This document shows positions 45,071 to 53,743 of a DNA stretch of 64,000 bases, piece after piece. The stretch comes from Spirochaetota bacterium. GTDB lineage: Bacteria > Spirochaetota > UBA4802 > JAFGJZ01. Position 1 is the stretch's first letter, and the number at the start of each line of letters is the position of its first letter. The DNA lies in contig JAFGRW010000070.1 of NCBI GenBank assembly GCA_016934935.1, positions 1 to 64,000 on the forward strand. The letters are read 5' to 3'. The notes beneath the pieces are model-generated. The model did not search any database and was not told the origin of the DNA. It saw nothing but the letters and a program-made list of their open reading frames with translations. Position numbers and translations under genes: made by a program.

Positions 45071-46273
45071 ATGAAATCAGATAAAGTGGTGTCCCTGAAA
45101 AAGGGGCGGGAAAAAAGCCTATTGCGTAGACATCCTTGGGTATTTAGCGGAGCTGTTAAAGAGTTTGATAAAGATATTTCTCCGGGAGAGACTGTGATAG
45201 TGACCGATTACTCCGGAAAGTTTCTTGCATACGGTTCATACTCTCCGGTATCGAATATTGCGGTAAGAGTGTGGAGTTTTGAAGAGAGTGAAAAAATTGA
45301 TTGCGACTTCTTCGATAGAATGATAAACGGAACCGTTAGCAGGAAAAAGGCTTTGGGGTTTACATGTGATAATAGGTCGGCATACAGGATTATTCATGGA
45401 GAATCTGACGGTTTACCCGGTATTATAGCAGATTACTATGCAGGATTTGTTTGTGTCCAATTATTAAGTTGCGGTGCTGAGTTTTGGAAAAATGATATCA
45501 TAAAGGCGCTTATGAAGCATACTTCCTGTAAAGGGATTTATGAAAGATCTGATACCTCTGCCAGGGCAAAAGAGGGGCTTTTAAATTCAAGTGGTCATTT
45601 AAGTGGAGAGATGCCGCTCGAGAATCTTGTTATTGAAGAGAATGGGGTTTTGTTACACATAGATATTATAAACGGTCACAAGACCGGATATTATCTTGAC
45701 CAGCGTGAAAGTCGTCGAAAACTGTCTGATTACGCAAATGGAGCTTCTGTATTAAATTGTTTTGCGTATACCGGAGGTTTTGGACATTTTGCCTGCAAAG
45801 GTGAGGCTTCATTGGTTACTCATATCGAGATAAGTGATTCAGCAGTAAAACAGATCAAAAAAAACGCAGAGCTTAACGGCTTTTCTGATAAAAAGTTCAG
45901 GGTTTTGAAAGGCGATGTGTTTAAAGTTATGCGAAGTTTACTGGAACAGGAACAATATTTTGATATTATTGTCCTTGATCCTCCAAAGTTTGCAGATTCC
46001 CGGTTTAATATTCAAAAAGCCGCGCGAGGGTACAAAGATATAAACATGCTGGCCTTCAAATTACTTAATCCGTTTGGTATCCTTTTTACTTTTACATGCT
46101 CTGGTGCAGTTGATGAACTTTTGTTTCAGAAAATTGTGGCTGGAGCGGCATTGGATGCAAAAAGAGATGCTTCGATAATTGACTATTTAGGACAGTCTGC
46201 GGATCATCCTGTCGGTCTTGTGTTTCCGGAAGGCAGATACCTGAAAGGTCTTGTATGCCAGTGTCTTCAATAA
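45071..46273 (+). CDS. rlmI: RlmI-like 23S rRNA (cytosine-C5) methyltransferase
   Basis: The protein has 400 residues. The N-terminal PUA domain (LKKGREKSLLRRHPWVFSGA) is followed by a linker fold, then a class I SAM methyltransferase: GHKTGYYLDQRESRRKL, VLNCFAYTGGFGHFAC (SAM loop), HIEISDSAVKQIKKNAELNG, DIIVLDPPKFADSR (catalytic DPP). The catalytic-site pattern GVLFTFTCSG differs a little from the usual SCS. E. coli RlmI methylates C1962; the exact target here is inferred. It stands alone, 150 bases after the HExxH gene. Confidence 0.9.
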   Translation: MKSDKVVSLKKGREKSLLRRHPWVFSGAVKEFDKDISPGETVIVTDYSGKFLAYGSYSPVSNIAVRVWSFEESEKIDCDFFDRMINGTVSRKKALGFTCDNRSAYRIIHGESDGLPGIIADYYAGFVCVQLLSCGAEFWKNDIIKALMKHTSCKGIYERSDTSARAKEGLLNSSGHLSGEMPLENLVIEENGVLLHIDIINGHKTGYYLDQRESRRKLSDYANGASVLNCFAYTGGFGHFACKGEASLVTHIEISDSAVKQIKKNAELNGFSDKKFRVLKGDVFKVMRSLLEQEQYFDIIVLDPPKFADSRFNIQKAARGYKDINMLAFKLLNPFGILFTFTCSGAVDELLFQKIVAGAALDAKRDASIIDYLGQSADHPVGLVFPEGRYLKGLVCQCLQ

Positions 46274-46417
46274 CTCCTGTAATAAGAAAGGAGAAATCCG
46301 ATTTGTTTAAAGAATTTAAATAATAAAAAGAGTTTTTTTGTATTTATAAAAAAAAGATATTGCCATCTATTTGTTGTTTTCTAACATGCGGGAACAATAA
46401 GGATTTTAGGAGATAAA

Positions 46418-46714
46418 ATGAATAGACAGGAATTAGTTGAACTACTTGTTAAGGATAAAAATGCCGGATTCGAATCCAAGGCTGCTGCTGACAGGGCTCT
46501 CAAGGCTGTTATTAATGGAATAACCGAGGCAATAAAAAAAGACGGTTCTCTTCAGCTTGTAGGGTTTGGAACTTTTAATGTGCGATCTCGTCCGGCGCGC
46601 AAGGGGCGTAATCCTCTTACCGGTGAAGAGATCAAGATCAAGGCTTCAAAAAATGTGGGTTTTAAAGCGGGAGCTGCTCTTAAAGCGGTTGCTGCCAAAT
46701 GCAAAATTAAATAG
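46418..46714 (+). CDS. hup: HU-family DNA-binding protein
   Basis: Small nucleoid protein that bends DNA, active as a dimer. The protein has 98 residues. It starts MNRQELVELLVKDKNAG, and the arm region GFGTFNVRSRPARKGRNPLT has the conserved R-x-x-R-x-G-R-N-P. Ends with the usual Lys/Ala helix. ATG after TTAGGAGA. A strong terminator lies about 90 bases downstream. Confidence 0.97.
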   Translation: MNRQELVELLVKDKNAGFESKAAADRALKAVINGITEAIKKDGSLQLVGFGTFNVRSRPARKGRNPLTGEEIKIKASKNVGFKAGAALKAVAAKCKIK

Positions 46715-46804
46715 TATAAAGATGTTTTAAAATTTATAGTGATTGCTATATAAGCTTTCAATCCTGGAAATTTTAGTAGATTATCTTTTTTTATGTTTCT
46801 TTTT

Positions 46805-46857
46805 AAACTGCCGCGTTTTTCAGTTAATTTAGCTGATAATCTGCGGCAGTTTGTTTT
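46805..46857 (+). terminator. Terminator after hup
   Basis: AAACTGCCGC at 46805-46814 pairs perfectly with GCGGCAGTTT at 46843-46852, followed by GTTTT. The loop has a smaller inner pairing (CAGTT/AGCTG). Confidence 0.75.
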
Positions 46858-47005
46858 ATGAGGATGGTTAAATATTTTATTGTTTACAGTGCCGATACAT
46901 TGTAACTATTATCAGTCTATAGATATGGTTATATCAAAATTTCTGATTTTGTCTGTTTCTGATAGTTCTGTTTTAAGCTTTATTGTCAGGGAGCTATGAA
47001 AAATT

Positions 47006-47030
47006 GCTATGTTAATGAAGGAAACATAGC
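47006..47030. promoter_or_regulatory. 8-bp inverted repeat before the radical SAM-like gene
   Basis: GCTATGTT, 9-base loop, AACATAGC. No T-run follows. The half GCTATG also occurs just upstream (46993-46998). It lies 58 bases before the start codon at 47089. Operator or leader hairpin; function unknown. Confidence 0.35.
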
Positions 47031-47088
47031 TTAAATGATAATAGCGACAGATTTTTGAAGTTACCATAATGTTTATTTGAGGTAGTTT

Positions 47089-48711
47089 ATGCGTGTTATG
47101 CTTGTTTATGTATCTCCGCAAACGAGTTGCGGGAAATTTAAGAAGCGAATAGTCCCTTCTGAATGCATGATGCTAGCTGCATTTTTAAAAAATAAGCATG
47201 ATGTTCAGGTGGCTTTTTTATCTGATCTATCCTTAAAAAGCAGTGTTAAACATGTAAAAGAGATTAATCCGGATATTGTCTATTTCCAGATCTATTCTGA
47301 AAACCGTTCCGGTGCGCTTAAAACAATACGCGAACTAAGAAAAGAGTGTCGCGCTTATATTGCCGCGGGCGGCCCATTTATCACGTTTCTAAGTGCCGAG
47401 ACTGCTGAAAGGTATCAGGAGATAGATTTTCTAATTCGCGGTGAGCCGGAGTTGACTCTACACGATATTTGCGGGCAATTAAGCCGTAAAAAAACACCGG
47501 AACGCATACATCACTCAAATCCAATGCTTAAGCTGAATGCCTTGCCGCTTGTTTCGGAATCTGATATAGATACGATGAATATAGATAAAAATGAGCAATA
47601 TAAATATTTGCTCACCAGTCGTGGTTCTGATCATGAACCTATTTTGTCATCTTATCCAGCCTATGCAGGAAGGGTAATCCGTTTCAGGTCAGCACGCAAA
47701 CTTGTCGCCGATATTGTTAACTTTAAAAAAAAGTATGGAATTATATATTTTTATATTCGCGATGACAATTTTTTAAAAGATAAGGATTACGTTACAACAT
47801 TTTGTAATGAGCTGTTAAGAAGAAAGGTCTATATCTTATGGACCTGTTATACCGATGTATACAGTCTGGATGAGAAACTTCTTGTATTAATGAAAAAAGC
47901 GGGACTTCATCGTATAAGGCTTGATCTTGTTAGCGGTTCACAGAGGATTTTGAATCTTTACGCTCCCGGTGTAAAGATTGATCAAATTAAAAAGGCTGCT
48001 GATAGTATTCGCAAAGTTGGAATTTATCTGTCTGTCCGCTCATTTACAGGTCTTCCTGAAGAGGCTGAGGCGGATATGGAGCGAACTCTTGCGTTTCTTA
48101 AACGAATATTGCCTTTTAAATGCAATGTTGTCAGGGCGCATTATATTCCCGGAACAACGTTGTATGATGAAGCAGTCATGAATGGCAAACTGTTACCTTC
48201 AATCTGGTTCAAAAGTTCTAACCCGCTTATATTTTGCAATGAAGATCCTGTCGTGGAAGATTGGAAACACGAGATATCTTTTGGTGTCGAAATTTTGCGT
48301 CAGCAATCCTGGTTCAATAGTAAAAACTTTGTTACTCATAGACGTGTTAACGGAAAAGATTCCTGGGTAACCGATTTTATAGAGGGTGATTATTATCTCA
48401 ATACGAACCAGACTGCTCAGGCTGACAGGGTCTTTCGAAGAATTATCACTGTACATCCGGAGAATTGCTGGGGATATCTAAGAATGGGCAAAGTTAAATT
48501 TAGAAGTGGCCATTTTGAAAGTGCTTTTGACTATTATCGTACAGTTACTGATCTTGTTCCCGAATATTATGGGGGATGGCTTAAGGCTGCACAGTCGCTT
48601 GTGGCCGATGGACGCTTTAAAGAAGCAAAAAAGTGGATAGAGGAGGCTTATCGCCGTAATCGATATGACCTTAGAATACATAATGTAAGGGATGTTCTGC
48701 GCCACCACTAA
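47089..48711 (+). CDS. B12-binding radical SAM-like protein lacking the cluster cysteines, with TPR tail
   Basis: The protein has 540 residues. Residues ~1-130 resemble the B12-binding-like Rossmann part (IAAGGPFITFLSAETAERYQ, then DFLIRGEPELTLHDI). From ~170 follow the radical SAM barrel motifs of this class: TSRG, RVIRFRSARKLVADIV, YFYIRDDNFLKDKDYV, GLHRIRLDLVSGSQRILN and FTGLPEEAEADMERTLAF. The CxxxCxxC that binds the 4Fe-4S cluster is missing: the three positions (180, 184, 187) are Ser, Pro and Ser in TSRGSDHEPILS. The B12 motif DxHxxG is also absent. The last ~110 residues are TPR-like. It is full length with no frameshift, so probably a functional pseudoenzyme. Confidence 0.8.
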   Translation: MRVMLVYVSPQTSCGKFKKRIVPSECMMLAAFLKNKHDVQVAFLSDLSLKSSVKHVKEINPDIVYFQIYSENRSGALKTIRELRKECRAYIAAGGPFITFLSAETAERYQEIDFLIRGEPELTLHDICGQLSRKKTPERIHHSNPMLKLNALPLVSESDIDTMNIDKNEQYKYLLTSRGSDHEPILSSYPAYAGRVIRFRSARKLVADIVNFKKKYGIIYFYIRDDNFLKDKDYVTTFCNELLRRKVYILWTCYTDVYSLDEKLLVLMKKAGLHRIRLDLVSGSQRILNLYAPGVKIDQIKKAADSIRKVGIYLSVRSFTGLPEEAEADMERTLAFLKRILPFKCNVVRAHYIPGTTLYDEAVMNGKLLPSIWFKSSNPLIFCNEDPVVEDWKHEISFGVEILRQQSWFNSKNFVTHRRVNGKDSWVTDFIEGDYYLNTNQTAQADRVFRRIITVHPENCWGYLRMGKVKFRSGHFESAFDYYRTVTDLVPEYYGGWLKAAQSLVADGRFKEAKKWIEEAYRRNRYDLRIHNVRDVLRHH

Positions 48712-48802
48712 ACATAATTTAAGTAGTTCTTGACTTCTTTCCGATAATATTTCAATATGACAAAAAAGTTCGACACTTTTTTGAAAAAATCAGTTAATAA
48801 TA

Positions 48803-48836
48803 GCAGGCACATGCCTGCACGTTTTGGTCGTGCAAA
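48803..48836 (+). promoter_or_regulatory. recA leader: overlapping hairpins and possible SOS box
   Basis: GCAGGC-ACAT-GCCTGC (48803-48818) and TGCACG-TTTTGGT-CGTGCA (48816-48834) share three bases, so only one can form at a time. The second contains TTTG-N6-CAAA (48823-48836). From memory, Leptospira LexA boxes are TTTG-N5-CAAA; the spacing here differs by one. Located 25-58 bases before the recA ATG. Either the hairpin or the box may be the meaningful feature. Confidence 0.35.
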
Positions 48837-48860
48837 AAAGTATAATTCAAAGGGGGGAAA

Positions 48861-49961
48861 ATGGCACAACAAAAAGAGACTCAAAAAGAGATGAATCAGA
48901 AGGAGCAGGCTTTATCGTCGGCGATATCCCAGATAGAGAAGCAGTTTGGAAAAGGTTCCATTATGAAGCTTGGGGACGAGGCCAATAGGGTGCCGATAGG
49001 TTCAATCAGTACAGGTTCGCTTGAACTTGACGTTGCACTTGGTATAGGTGGTATTCCACGTGGACGTGTTACAGAGATATTTGGACCTGAATCATCAGGG
49101 AAAACAACATTGACATTGCATATTATCGCGGAGGCTCAAAAAGCGGGAGGAATTGCTGCATTTGTGGATGCCGAACACGCTCTTGATCCAATTTATGCCG
49201 CAAAACTCGGTGTTAATACTGATGACTTACTGGTATCTCAGCCCGATACCGGTGAAGAGGCTTTAGAGATTACTGAGAGTTTGGTAAGATCGGGCGCAGT
49301 GGATATCGTTGTTGTCGATTCTGTAGCGGCTCTGGTTCCCCGAGCAGAGATTGAGGGTGATATGGGGGATTCGCATATGGGGCTTCAGGCCAGATTAATG
49401 AGCCAGGCGTTAAGAAAGTTGACCGGTATTATCTCTAAATCCAAAACATCGGTTATATTTATTAACCAGATACGCCATAAAATTGGTGTAATGTTTGGCT
49501 CACCCGAGACAACTACAGGCGGAAATGCACTTAAGTTTTATTCATCGGTAAGGATGGATATCAGACGTATTGAGACTCTAAAAAAAGGTGAAGACGCCTA
49601 TGGCAACAGGGTTCGAGTTAAGGTTGTAAAAAACAAGGTGGCGCCACCGTTTAGAAATGCCGAGTTTGATATTATTTATGATAAAGGAATTTCCCGTCAA
49701 GGAGGCATCCTTGATCTTGGAGTCAAGTTTGATATTATTAATAAAGCCGGAACATGGTACTCGTACGGGGAAGATCGTATTGGCCAGGGAAGGGAAAATG
49801 TTAAAACATATCTGGAAGATAATCCACAGATTGCACAGGAGATTGAGTTAAGAGTGAAAAAAGCATCAGGATTGATACCTGATGATGAAAAATCTGTTAA
49901 AGAAGAAAAGGTTAAAGCAGAGATTGAGGTTGGTGCAGAGGCTGTCACAGAAGAAAAGTAA
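48861..49961 (+). CDS. recA: Recombinase RecA
   Basis: Catalyses strand exchange and triggers LexA-type self-cleavage. The protein has 366 residues. Start with [20 protein letters not shown]-like sequence; Walker [62 protein letters not shown]2 loop [20 protein letters not shown]. Acidic C-terminus. ATG after AAGGGGGG. Single gene with its own terminator. Confidence 0.99.
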   Translation: MAQQKETQKEMNQKEQALSSAISQIEKQFGKGSIMKLGDEANRVPIGSISTGSLELDVALGIGGIPRGRVTEIFGPESSGKTTLTLHIIAEAQKAGGIAAFVDAEHALDPIYAAKLGVNTDDLLVSQPDTGEEALEITESLVRSGAVDIVVVDSVAALVPRAEIEGDMGDSHMGLQARLMSQALRKLTGIISKSKTSVIFINQIRHKIGVMFGSPETTTGGNALKFYSSVRMDIRRIETLKKGEDAYGNRVRVKVVKNKVAPPFRNAEFDIIYDKGISRQGGILDLGVKFDIINKAGTWYSYGEDRIGQGRENVKTYLEDNPQIAQEIELRVKKASGLIPDDEKSVKEEKVKAEIEVGAEAVTEEK

Positions 49962-49992
49962 AATTGTCGTTTAGAAATCATTAGTCAATATA

Positions 49993-50027
49993 AAAAGCCC
50001 TTCATCTTTTAGTTGAAGGGCTTTTCT
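49993..50027 (+). terminator. Terminator after recA
   Basis: AAAAGCCCTTCA, 9-base loop, TGAAGGGCTTTT: a perfect 12-bp stem with T-rich end, 31 bases after the recA stop. The A-run at the other side would also serve the convergent lipoprotein gene at 50089. Confidence 0.9.
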
Positions 50028-50088
50028 ATAAGTAAATTTCACTTGGTAACTAGTTAAAATTTATTGTAAAGATCAGTGTCATGTCTAT

Positions 50089-50565
50089 TTATGGAGTATG
50101 AAATTTTAGTTGAGAATGTGTTTTGTTCTTTTTTTTGTCCCAATCTGTTTCGATGGCTCCAGCTATTACTGTAGAAGTTGATTTAGAATAAGTTTCGGTA
50201 TAGCCGTCATCAGGATCGATCATTTTCATGGTGCTGCCTGAAATTGTAATCTTGCAAATAAATTCACCGCCACTATATAAATTTTGACCATCAAAAGAAT
50301 ATGGCAAATCCCAGTCGGAATCATAAGTAATATCAGAACCATCAATATCGTATGTTCGCCAGTTTGTACCGTCAAAGTGTTGAACCAGAGTATAATCTGA
50401 TGGCCAAGGACCTGAATCACTATCCTCGGTCATAATCCAGTATCCAGTTAATGACGATGCATCTGATGTGGTTTTGTCATCGTTATCATCATCATTATCG
50501 TCATTACATGACGTTAAGATTGTTAAAAGGAATAAAGTTAGCAAAAACATGACTAGTTTCTTCAT
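50089..50565 (-). CDS. Lipoprotein with Asp-rich linker, unknown function
   Basis: The protein has 158 residues. A lipoprotein signal with LTSC puts the lipidated Cys at about residue 20. A run of Asn and Asp (about 21-30) follows, and then a compact domain rich in Trp, Tyr and Gly (SLTGYWIMTEDSDSG, FDGTNWRTYD), as in lipocalin-like lipoprotein folds. No family was recognised. ATG after AGGAGA. It stands alone between recA and map. Confidence 0.7.
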   Translation of the reverse strand: MKKLVMFLLTLFLLTILTSCNDDNDDDNDDKTTSDASSLTGYWIMTEDSDSGPWPSDYTLVQHFDGTNWRTYDIDGSDITYDSDWDLPYSFDGQNLYSGGEFICKITISGSTMKMIDPDDGYTETYSKSTSTVIAGAIETDWDKKKNKTHSQLKFHTP

Positions 50566-50905
50566 AGAATATCTCCTAAAATATATAGTTTAATGATTAC
50601 AATAAATTTGCATAAAATAATCAATCTTAATTTGTATTTTTGATGAAAAAATAAATTTCCATGGCAGCGCTTGGCTGTTAATTAATTCTCCTTGATATTT
50701 ATTATTTCTTTGATTGTTTAATACAGAACCTGGTGAAAATATAAATAACAGTTGATGAGTTGATTACCCGATAGAATAATTGATTTATTGATCAGCATAA
50801 AGTGAAAACCATTATATATCTGTTATTCGTGAGATTTATCAAGAATCGGACTAAAACTGAAATATTGCGGGAGATACGGTTTTTTTGCACGAAACCGAAA
50901 GATAG
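50566..50905. other. Divergent intergenic region
   Basis: 340 AT-rich bases between the lipoprotein and map. No repeat, hairpin of note or small gene was seen. Promoters for both genes must lie here but no clear hexamer pair was found. Confidence 0.6.
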
Positions 50906-51655
50906 ATGAAATCCGGATTAATTAAAAGCAGCGATGATATTAAAAGGATTGCAGAGGCTGGAGCAGTACTGCGAGCGCTTTTTGAAGTTTTATATACTCT
51001 CGACTTCGAGGGTCTTTCTACATGGAAGGTCGATTCGGTAGTTGAGAATTTTATCAATTCTCATGGTGGAAGACCTTCATTTTTAACACTTCCCGGTTAC
51101 CGTTTTGCCAGCTGTATATCGGTTAACGATGAGGTTGTTCATGGAATCCCCAGTAAAAAGAAAATAATCAAATCGGGTGATATTGTCTCTATTGACGCAG
51201 GCGTGGTAAAAAACGGATATTTTGCCGATGCATGCCGGACATTTACTGTTGGTTCTGTGGATGAAGAACTGCACTATTTGGTAGAAGCGAACCGCTCCGC
51301 ATTAAAAAAAGCTGTATCGGTTATGGAGGAAGGAGCACCCTTAAATGCTATTGGTAACGAGATTAGTGCCTTCGCAATAAAAAGTTCACTGGTTATACTT
51401 GACAGTTTTACAGGTCATGGCGTAGGTTATGCTCTTCATGAGGAGCCGGTTGTATTTCATGGAGCAGGTAGCTTTAATGATTTGAAATTGAGATCCGGTA
51501 TGGTTTTAGCGGTTGAGCCGGTTATGGCTTTTAAAAACTGCAAATATCAAAAACTTGACGATGGATGGACTGTTAAAACTGCCGATGGTAGCCCGACATC
51601 ACAGTTTGAAGATACAATCGCGATAACTGAAAACGGACCGGTTGTGCTTACCTGA
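50906..51655 (+). CDS. map: Methionine aminopeptidase
   Basis: Removes the N-terminal Met from nascent proteins. Its 249 residues are the length of type I enzymes. Metal ligands are visible in order: SIDAGVV, FADACRTF, TGHGVGYALHE, AVEPVMAF and FEDTIAI. ASCISVNDEVVHGIP holds the conserved substrate His. No N-terminal zinc-finger extension. Ribosome site weak (GAAAGATAG). Confidence 0.97.
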   Translation: MKSGLIKSSDDIKRIAEAGAVLRALFEVLYTLDFEGLSTWKVDSVVENFINSHGGRPSFLTLPGYRFASCISVNDEVVHGIPSKKKIIKSGDIVSIDAGVVKNGYFADACRTFTVGSVDEELHYLVEANRSALKKAVSVMEEGAPLNAIGNEISAFAIKSSLVILDSFTGHGVGYALHEEPVVFHGAGSFNDLKLRSGMVLAVEPVMAFKNCKYQKLDDGWTVKTADGSPTSQFEDTIAITENGPVVLT

Positions 51656-51728
51656 ATGATATTACTTTATTGATAATTCATAATTGTCGCTACTTTTCGC
51701 ATATGTATTATGTTTGAGGATATATTTT

Positions 51729-52493
51729 ATGAAAGATATTCAATCACAACCTGATGATAGAAACATGCCGATAGATCAGGTTGGTGTTAAAGATATACGT
51801 TTCCCGGTTCGAGTTCAGGATAAGCGCAATGGCACTCAGCACACTGTTGCTACAGTTAATATGTATGTCACTCTGCCCCATAACTTCAGGGGAACACATA
51901 TGAGTCGTTTTCTGGAAATTTTAAATTGTTACGAAGAGATAACGCCCTCGCATATTCCTGCTATTCTTGAAGAGATGAAATCAAAGCTGAACGCTGAGAC
52001 TGCATATTTTGATATAGAATTTCCTTATTTTATAATGAAGAGTGCTCCTGTATCCAATGCTAAATCTGTAATGGAGTATATCTGTTCTATTCACGGAGAT
52101 TCTTCAGCGGAGTTTTATTTTCTTAAGGTCAAGGTGCCTGTTATGTCCCTTTGTCCATGTTCAAAAGAGATAAGTCGTTTTGGTGCGCATAATCAGCGTT
52201 CAATAATCGAGATTTCGATAAAAACACGCAAAAAAATATGGTTCGAAGAACTGATCACAATAGCAGAGAGCTCTGCATCATCTGAAATATATTCTCTTCT
52301 TAAACGTGAAGATGAAAAATACGTAACAGAAAATTCTTATAATAATCCTGCATTTGTAGAGGACATTGTACGGGCAATCGCTGTAAAACTTAAGGCTCAT
52401 GAACTTATTGATGGCTTCTCTGTTGAGTCTGAAAACATGGAATCGATTCATAATCACTCGGCATACGCAAAAATAGTATATAATATTTTGTAA
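51729..52493 (+). CDS. folE2: GTP cyclohydrolase FolE2 (type IB)
   Basis: Converts GTP to 7,8-dihydroneopterin triphosphate, first step to folate and to queuosine. The product has 254 residues from the ATG at 51729 after GAGGATATATTTT; the frame opens 15 codons earlier without support. The COG1469/FolE2 pattern DQVGVKDIRFPVRVQD and VPVMSLCPCSKEISRFGAHNQ, with the metal-binding Cys, is clear. tgt, the queuosine tRNA enzyme, lies about 1.3 kb downstream on the same strand, which hints at queuosine supply. Confidence 0.95.
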   Translation: MKDIQSQPDDRNMPIDQVGVKDIRFPVRVQDKRNGTQHTVATVNMYVTLPHNFRGTHMSRFLEILNCYEEITPSHIPAILEEMKSKLNAETAYFDIEFPYFIMKSAPVSNAKSVMEYICSIHGDSSAEFYFLKVKVPVMSLCPCSKEISRFGAHNQRSIIEISIKTRKKIWFEELITIAESSASSEIYSLLKREDEKYVTENSYNNPAFVEDIVRAIAVKLKAHELIDGFSVESENMESIHNHSAYAKIVYNIL

Positions 52494-52566
52494 AATCTCA
52501 ATGATTACCATAACTTCGTGTAAAGAAAGGTTATTTGTTTTCCGTTAATAGAGTGAGGAGTATCCG

Positions 52567-53646
52567 ATGAAAAAAAATATTCTGAAAATAGCTCTGTTTT
52601 ATCTGATTTTGATGCCTTGTCTGATTACCGCGAAGACGACAGTTACGACAGAGAGTAACCCTCTGTTTCCGGATATTGAGCTTGGTGGTGGTGAAGAGAC
52701 CAGATTCAAGGATGACTTCGCGGACACTGTAATGGGTAATGCCCCAAATTTCGCGGAAGCCTTCTATTTGCAAAATATGCTGGGATACGTTGTGGGTAAG
52801 CCGCATATCAAGGGGTGGCAGGCTGGATTCGTTTTAGGAAGCGCGTTTGCAAACGGGGAATACTGGGATAGAACAGCCAAACCTGATACTTATCCGGCAT
52901 TTGCTCCTATTGTAAATTTCCATTTAGGTAAAGAATTGGATTCACGTAGTGATGTTATTGGAAAGATTATGATACTCGATCTTTTTATGACAGGACGTGA
53001 GCCCGAGCTTTCCGATGTTACCATAGAAGATTATCGTCAGTTTAGTATCGGTGGGAAATATCGCAGGCGTATTATTGACCGAAAATCGCTCTTGCCGTTT
53101 TTACTTAATTTCGAAGGAATTACTGCCGGTGCCAGTGCTGATATTTTAACCGGTTATATGGGCACCAAGGGCTTATACGATATAGAACAGGATGACACGA
53201 CTGTTTCGACACCTGCGGGTGACAGATCAGTTGATACAGAACTTGAGAGTGAATATACTGCCAAAGCAACATGGATTCAGATGTCGTTAGGGGTCGATGT
53301 AATTTCATATTTTAGGGTAATGCGGTTTATGAACCTTTATACAGGTTTGGGGTGTGCCGTAGGATACAACTGGTTTGGAATGAAAGCTGAAAGTGAAGGA
53401 GAGTTAATGGCAAGAGATAATTCTTTAGATTCGGCTATTGGTAACGGGTTTGACTATCGAGCAGATTACCTGCTTACCATAAGTTACGAAAGTGATTATG
53501 TTTATAATCCGTTTCCACTTATGCCTATTGCAATACTCGGTTGCGAAATTGATATTAGAGATTTCAGTTTAACATTGGAAAGTGCAGTAAACCTTTATAA
53601 TATGCAAGATGTAACCATGGTCCTTGGAGCAAGATATCAGTTTTAG
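52567..53646 (+). CDS. Outer-membrane beta-barrel-like protein
   Basis: The protein has 359 residues with a signal peptide at about 1-22 (ILKIALFYLILMPCLITAK). The body alternates amphipathic strands (WQAGFVLGSAFANGEYWD, FLLNFEGITAGASADILTGY, LYTGLGCAVGYNWFGM), and the protein ends VLGARYQF, with the terminal aromatic read by the BAM complex. No family was recognised. ATG after GAGGAG. Placed between folE2 and tgt without an obvious functional link. Confidence 0.75.
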   Translation: MKKNILKIALFYLILMPCLITAKTTVTTESNPLFPDIELGGGEETRFKDDFADTVMGNAPNFAEAFYLQNMLGYVVGKPHIKGWQAGFVLGSAFANGEYWDRTAKPDTYPAFAPIVNFHLGKELDSRSDVIGKIMILDLFMTGREPELSDVTIEDYRQFSIGGKYRRRIIDRKSLLPFLLNFEGITAGASADILTGYMGTKGLYDIEQDDTTVSTPAGDRSVDTELESEYTAKATWIQMSLGVDVISYFRVMRFMNLYTGLGCAVGYNWFGMKAESEGELMARDNSLDSAIGNGFDYRADYLLTISYESDYVYNPFPLMPIAILGCEIDIRDFSLTLESAVNLYNMQDVTMVLGARYQF

Positions 53647-53743
53647 AAAATTACTTGCCTACCTTAACCTTCCATTATTCATGGAAAAATATCCGAAATA
53701 ATCGCATTACTTCTTCAAATAAATACATAATCAGGAACTAATT

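Larger units (their letters stand above)
46715..47088. other. Intergenic region hup-radical SAM-like gene
   Basis: 374 AT-rich bases. It holds the hup terminator (46805-46857) and a second hairpin (47006-47030) close to the next gene. No small gene was seen. Confidence 0.6.

Noticed and set aside
48730-48760. recA promoter from TTGACT
   Set aside because: No acceptable -10 hexamer at 16-18 bases; could not be supported.
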